Of a stretch of 54,178 bases of DNA, positions 51,039 through 54,178 are shown in pieces. The notes under the pieces were generated by a model. The model had not been told where the DNA came from. It did no database searches and saw nothing but the letters and a program-made list of their open reading frames with translations. Source of the DNA: Mediterraneibacter agrestimuris. Lineage in GTDB: Bacteria; Bacillota; Clostridia; Lachnospirales; Lachnospiraceae. The stretch spans positions 1-54,178 of the forward strand of contig NZ_CALPDG010000026.1 of assembly GCF_943193195.1 (NCBI RefSeq). The letters run 5' to 3'. The first letter of the stretch is position 1. Each line of letters starts with the position of its first letter. The translations under genes and the position numbers were made by a program.

Positions 51039-51302
51039 TTGCTGAAAAAAATAAGGAACTGCTCCATAGGCATTTTTGAATGTTCTTGTCTCTATCTTGC
51101 GTTTGTGGTAGATGCCCCGGAAGTTACATTGGGATGGCTTATTATGAACTCCCGGGGAGTGCAGTGCGCAATTGCCTTGATTCTGGCATCTGCATTTGCG
51201 TACATTTTAACAGATCGGCTGTCAAAGGCAAGAAAGAGACGGAAAATACAGGAAAGAAAAAGAGCACATCTGCTGCGAACAGATGCGCCCTACTGGAATT
51301 AA
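51039..51302 (+). CDS. small membrane protein
   Basis: This 87-aa product starts at TTG 51039 (AGAAGG 8 nt upstream). It has a hydrophobic segment at about 8-28 (SIGIFECSCLYLAFVVDAPE), a second one at about 43-60 (CAIALILASAFAYILTDRL) and a basic tail (KARKRRKIQERKRAHLL). The start is uncertain. It could be a small two-TM protein of the element; no family is recognised. Confidence 0.5.
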   Translation: MLKKIRNCSIGIFECSCLYLAFVVDAPEVTLGWLIMNSRGVQCAIALILASAFAYILTDRLSKARKRRKIQERKRAHLLRTDAPYWN

Positions 51303-51381
51303 AAGTAAATGAAAAAACATTTATATGTTTATATTACACGAAAGTTTTAACTGCGTCAACATGAAAAGGAGAATTTTAAAA

Positions 51382-51609
51382 ATGACTTTAAATACAGGGA
51401 AAGAAAGTATGACAGATGCGGAGAAGAAGGGATTATTAGTTGCACTTGTTGAATCATGTTTGGATGGGGAAATATATGAGGGTACTTACTGCAGGATATC
51501 GGCGCAGATGCATTTTGCAAAATTGTGCGGAATTATCACAGAATCAGAATATAAGGAATTGGTAGACAGAGTGGATTCAGCAAGGCGCGGAAAGGAGGGG
51601 AAATTGTGA
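51382..51609 (+). CDS. small hypothetical element protein
   Basis: The 75-aa frame from ATG 51382 (AAGGAG 10 nt upstream; ATG 51361 is possible) reads MTLNTGKESMTDAEKKGLLV, with CLDGEIYEGTYCRISAQMHF and KLCGIITESEYKELVDRVDS. Helical, cytoplasmic. The TGA overlaps the GTG of the next gene by 3 nt, so the two are coupled. Function unknown. Confidence 0.65.
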   Translation: MTLNTGKESMTDAEKKGLLVALVESCLDGEIYEGTYCRISAQMHFAKLCGIITESEYKELVDRVDSARRGKEGKL

Positions 51610-51959
51610 TTCTTTTAAAAGGCTATAACCAGAAACAGAAAAAATGGGTACAACTGTATATTTCTGAGGCTGGTATCGTTTTTGGGGATGATTGGCATTA
51701 TATTGCGGTTGGAAGTATCAAGCGTTACACCGGGCAGTCTGATGTAAACAAAGAGATGCTTTGGGAAGATGATGAGATCGTAAGTGAACTGAATGGAGTA
51801 CATATGTTTATCCGTTACGGTGAATATGAAGCATACTGCCCGGAGGATAAAGAACCGATGAAAGGCGTAGGCTTTTATGTTGAGGCAGAAGGGTATCAGG
51901 ATATGCCGCTGGGACCAACGGAAGAATACGCAATTAAGGTGATGGGGAATGCGGAATAA
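51606..51959 (+). CDS. YopX-like phage protein
   Basis: The 117-aa protein starts at GTG 51606. W-V-x-L-Y-I near the start, LWEDDEIVSELNG in the middle, then FIRYGEYEAYCPEDKEP and the end GPTEEYAIKVMGNAE resemble YopX-type proteins of Firmicutes phages, which are structural folds of unknown role. It ends 4 nt before the third copy of the 19-bp palindrome. Confidence 0.6.
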   Translation: MILLKGYNQKQKKWVQLYISEAGIVFGDDWHYIAVGSIKRYTGQSDVNKEMLWEDDEIVSELNGVHMFIRYGEYEAYCPEDKEPMKGVGFYVEAEGYQDMPLGPTEEYAIKVMGNAE

Positions 51960-51963
51960 GATG

Positions 51964-51982
51964 TGTGCCGAAATTCGGCACA
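51964..51982. repeat. 19-bp palindrome, copy 3
   Basis: This is an exact copy, 4 nt after the YopX-like stop and 34 nt before the next ATG. AAAAGAAAGG follows, as after copy 4 (AAAGAAAGG). Confidence 0.9.
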
Positions 51983-52016
51983 AAAGAAAGGATTTAGCGA
52001 AGTGGAGGATTGTGTT

Positions 52017-52322
52017 ATGTATATTAAAAACATAAGCCTTTGCTTGAATTTAATTTTAGCCGCAGTTCTGATTGTTGTCAATAAACAGGAGAAGCAGAGG
52101 GCGAGAAAAAGAAAAGAAATGGAAAAAAAGGCAAGAGATCTTTTGTATATGCAAGAGTTGATATTACGAAATAATGATTACTCTGCTATGAGTGTGGAAT
52201 TGGAGATAACGAAATATCTGAGGGATATACTAGTCCCGTGTATTGTAGAAGGAAAGTTTACAGAAATAGATGAAAAACGACTTCACCCGATTGTAATAAG
52301 GGTTATGGAAAGGGTGGAATAA
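52017..52322 (+). CDS. small membrane-anchored protein
   Basis: The 101-aa frame from ATG 52017 (behind GTGGAGG) has an N-terminal TM helix (ISLCLNLILAAVLIVVNKQE) and then a charged helical domain (QRARKRKEMEKKARDLLYMQ, EITKYLRDILVPCIVEGKFT). It is of type N-out/C-in by charge. No family is recognised. It lies between palindrome copies 3 and 4. Confidence 0.6.
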   Translation: MYIKNISLCLNLILAAVLIVVNKQEKQRARKRKEMEKKARDLLYMQELILRNNDYSAMSVELEITKYLRDILVPCIVEGKFTEIDEKRLHPIVIRVMERVE

Positions 52323-52327
52323 GGCGC

Positions 52328-52344
52328 GTGCCGAAATTCGGCAC
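52328..52344. repeat. 17-bp palindrome, copy 4
   Basis: GTGCCGAAATTCGGCAC, 17 of the 19 bp (the outermost T is C here). It lies 5 nt after the previous stop and 20 nt before the pentapeptide-repeat ATG. Confidence 0.9.
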
Positions 52345-52364
52345 AAAGAAAGGAAGAGAATGAG

Positions 52365-52949
52365 ATGGAAAGAGAAGAGTTAGAAAAAATATTAGAAGAA
52401 CATAAAGAATGGATTGATGGAAAAGGCGGGAAATGCGCCAACCTGCGTGGAGCCGATCTACGTGGAACCATCCTACGTGGAGCCGATCTACGTGGAGCCG
52501 ACCTAAGTGGAGCCGACCTACGTGAAGCCAACCTACATAGAGCCAACCTACGTGAAGCCGACCTAGGTGGAGCCGACCTACGTGGAGTCAACCTACGTGA
52601 AACCAACCTACGTGGAGCCAACCTACGTGGAGCCGACCTACGTGAAGCCGGCCTATATAGAGCCGACCTACGTGAAGCCGGCCTATGTAGAGCCAACCTA
52701 CGTGGAGCCGACCTTGACTTCTCAACATTACCATTATGGTGCGGAAGCTTAAAAATGACAGTTGATAAGCGCATTGCTGCGCAGATCGCATACCATTTTT
52801 GCAGACTGGTTTGTGATGATGTAGAATTTCTGGAAGCTCGGAACTCCATCTTGAAATTTGCCAACAAGTTCCACCGTGTTGATGAATGTGGGGTGTTGGA
52901 GGAAATAAAACTGAACAGTGGAGAGAGGGAAGATGTTTCATCTGAATAA
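52365..52949 (+). CDS. pentapeptide-repeat protein
   Basis: The 194-aa protein has a short helical start, then about 19 consecutive pentapeptides of A(D/N)LRG type (about residues 24-119, e.g. ADLRGADLSGADLREANLHR) that should fold into a right-handed quadrilateral beta-helix. A C-terminal helical domain follows (KRIAAQIAYHFCRLVCDDVE). The DNA is an almost perfect 15-bp tandem repeat, so copy number can change easily. Pentapeptide proteins can mimic DNA or bind gyrase, but here the function is unknown. Confidence 0.9.
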   Translation: MEREELEKILEEHKEWIDGKGGKCANLRGADLRGTILRGADLRGADLSGADLREANLHRANLREADLGGADLRGVNLRETNLRGANLRGADLREAGLYRADLREAGLCRANLRGADLDFSTLPLWCGSLKMTVDKRIAAQIAYHFCRLVCDDVEFLEARNSILKFANKFHRVDECGVLEEIKLNSGEREDVSSE

Positions 52950-52972
52950 TAAATTTGGAATTGGTGACAACG

Positions 52973-53860
52973 ATGGATAAAGAACAAAAAGCAATTGAGC
53001 GAATTAAATTAGCATCAGAAATGAGCATACACCACTATGGGAAACCGCTTGTCTGTACATACAGCGGCGGAAAAGACAGTGATGTAATACTGGAATTATT
53101 TAAGCGTTCCGGTGTCTCATTCGAGGTGCATAACAGCTATACAACAGCAGATGCACCGCAAACGGTCAGGCATATAAGGAATGTATTTAAGCAATTAAAA
53201 CTGGATGGAATCAAATGTGGGATTGAAATGCCCGTATATGGAGGGAAACCAACAAGCATGTGGAAGCTGATTCCACAAAAGCTGATGCCGCCGACAAGAA
53301 AAGCAAGATATTGCTGCTCTGTTTTGAAAGAAACTGGATGTGCAAACAGATATATTGCCACTGGAGTGCGTTGGGATGAAAGTACAGCCAGATCCGAAAG
53401 GGGAGAATTTGAAAAAATCGGACATACAAAAAAGGAAAAAGAGAAGTTTAGTACAGTAATGCTGATGAATGACAATGTTTCCTATAGGCGGATGACAGAG
53501 TTATGCATGAAGCAAAATAAAATGGTGGTAAATCCGATCATAGACTGGACACACTCAGATGTTTGGGAGTTCATACATTCTGGGCACATAGAAACTTGCG
53601 AATTGTATCAATGTGGATATAACCGGGTTGGGTGTATTGGCTGCCCGATAGCAGGAAAAAAACGCTGGAAAGAATTTTCGGATTTCCCGAAATATAAGCA
53701 GATATATATCCATGCATTTGAAAGGATGCTGGAAGAACGGGATAAGAGAGGGAAAGAAAACAGATGGAAATCAGGAGAAGAAGTATTTCTTTGGTGGATG
53801 GAGGATGATAATATACCGGGGCAAATGAGCATTGAAGATTTTATTGGGGAAGAGAGGTAA
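52973..53860 (+). CDS. phage-type PAPS-reductase-family PP-loop protein
   Basis: The 295-aa protein from ATG 52973 (TTG 52955 would add six residues) has the PP-loop LVCTYSGGKDSDVILELFKR near residue 31. ARYCCSVLKETG follows, then GVRWDESTARSERGEFEKIG and a Cys cluster CELYQCGYNRVGCIGCPIAG. This matches the phosphoadenosine phosphosulfate reductase/DndC-like group found in phages and elements. The Cys residues may hold an Fe-S cluster. It lies in the early-gene string; modification of DNA or nucleotides is possible but unproven. No dnd genes are seen. Confidence 0.85.
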   Translation: MDKEQKAIERIKLASEMSIHHYGKPLVCTYSGGKDSDVILELFKRSGVSFEVHNSYTTADAPQTVRHIRNVFKQLKLDGIKCGIEMPVYGGKPTSMWKLIPQKLMPPTRKARYCCSVLKETGCANRYIATGVRWDESTARSERGEFEKIGHTKKEKEKFSTVMLMNDNVSYRRMTELCMKQNKMVVNPIIDWTHSDVWEFIHSGHIETCELYQCGYNRVGCIGCPIAGKKRWKEFSDFPKYKQIYIHAFERMLEERDKRGKENRWKSGEEVFLWWMEDDNIPGQMSIEDFIGEER

Positions 53861-53864
53861 AGAG

Positions 53865-54110
53865 ATGGAACGATACACAGAATACCATGTGGGAGTTGCA
53901 GTATTGAAAGATAAGACGAAGATGAAAGAAGCGATGTCAAGGTTTGCGGAGCTGGAAGAACGGGACACGGCGAAGAGACCAATAAAGGAAGAGGATTCAG
54001 GAATTAGATACACGGATTCATATCGCTGTCGGAACTGTGGAAAAGGATTCACAGGAATTGGGATTGCCAGTTTTTGCTACCACTGTGGGCAGAGATTTGA
54101 CTGGAGGTAG
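53865..54110 (+). CDS. zinc-ribbon small protein
   Basis: The 81-aa protein from ATG 53865 (behind AGAGAGG, 4 nt after the previous stop) has an N-terminal alpha-beta part (YTEYHVGVAVLKDKTKMKEA) and a C-terminal ribbon YRCRNCGKGFTGIGIASFCY then HCGQRFDWR, i.e. CxxC...CxxC. This is the small zinc-ribbon type common in clostridial prophage early regions. It may bind nucleic acid. Confidence 0.75.
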   Translation: MERYTEYHVGVAVLKDKTKMKEAMSRFAELEERDTAKRPIKEEDSGIRYTDSYRCRNCGKGFTGIGIASFCYHCGQRFDWR

Positions 54111-54114
54111 TGGA

Positions 54115-54178
54115 ATGACGGAGAATGAAGCGATAAGGATATTAGGAGATACTACATTATGCACGCCATTAGGGCAAG
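54115..54178 (+). CDS. start of a small phage-type gene (cut by window end)
   Basis: ATG 54115 follows GGAGGTAGTGG. The visible 21 codons read MTENEAIRILGDTTLCTPLG and continue past the window. MTxxEAIxIL is a common opening of small phage early proteins. Nothing more can be said. Confidence 0.55.
   Translation, partial: MTENEAIRILGDTTLCTPLGQ

Noticed and set aside
52567-52987. Alternative open frames on both strands in the pentapeptide gene
   Set aside because: They are by-products of the 15-bp tandem repeat. Only the A(D/N)LRG frame gives a known fold and has a proper start.
52973-53860. DNA phosphorothioation (dnd) system
   Set aside because: Only a DndC/PAPS-reductase-like PP-loop protein is present. 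No dndA, B, D or E partner genes were found in the window.

Overview
The window looks like a chromosome segment of a low-GC, spore-forming, Gram-positive anaerobe, most likely a Lachnospiraceae-type Clostridium. The grounds are AGGAGG-type ribosome binding sites, frequent TTG/GTG starts, several SLH-anchored surface proteins, a cotJ spore-coat operon and clostridial mobile-element modules. No species can be named from the sequence alone.

Region 1 (1-18.4 kb) is an envelope locus on the + strand. It holds rmlA and rmlC (dTDP-rhamnose), a two-component polysaccharide ABC exporter, an RgpF-like rhamnan glycosyltransferase, four secreted SLH proteins (transglutaminase-like, glucosaminidase, subtilisin-like protease, amidase), an MBOAT/DHHW O-acylation pair and an LtaS-like phosphoglycerol transferase. 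The likely logic is synthesis, export and decoration of a rhamnose-containing wall polymer that holds the SLH enzymes. Two genes are interrupted: the MBOAT gene by a -1 shift and a lipoprotein gene by an in-frame TGA.

Region 2 (18.5-41.7 kb) is one compact + strand operon for a contractile injection system (CIS). A stand-alone LytTR regulator is followed by four envelope-type proteins (one TM, one TM+MORN, one secreted TolC-like, one secreted unknown) and one eCIS-associated protein. Then come PAAR-like tip, sheath, tube, chaperone, second tube, duplicated CIS tube/hub protein, gpD hub, gpV spike, gp25, two J-like baseplate proteins, gpI-like protein, a STAS protein, a Pvc16-like terminator and an AAA+ ATPase. 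No tape-measure gene is recognisable. The small DUF6760-like frame after the chaperone has no start codon, but a canonical A AAT TTT slippery heptamer followed by a hairpin lies exactly where a -1 ribosomal frameshift would fuse it to the chaperone.

Region 3 (41.7-42.6 kb) is the spore-coat operon cotJA-cotJB-cotJC. cotJC is cut after about 31 codons by a large-serine-recombinase element, an arrangement like the developmentally excised skin-type elements of other sporulation genes.

Region 4 (42.6-54.2 kb, continuing past the window) is that element. It holds the recombinase, two tandem type I toxin-antitoxin-like modules, Xre regulators, a LexA-box promoter with a 34-aa gene, an AT-rich cargo (HATPase/DUF4325 regulator, PIN-domain protein), an SLH/BspA-like surface protein with a duplicated 3' end, a phage-like repressor with an operator array, and an early-gene string of small phage-type genes (YopX-like, pentapeptide repeat, PAPS-reductase-like, zinc-ribbon). 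Four copies of a 17-19 bp palindrome and three copies of a hairpin recur through it.
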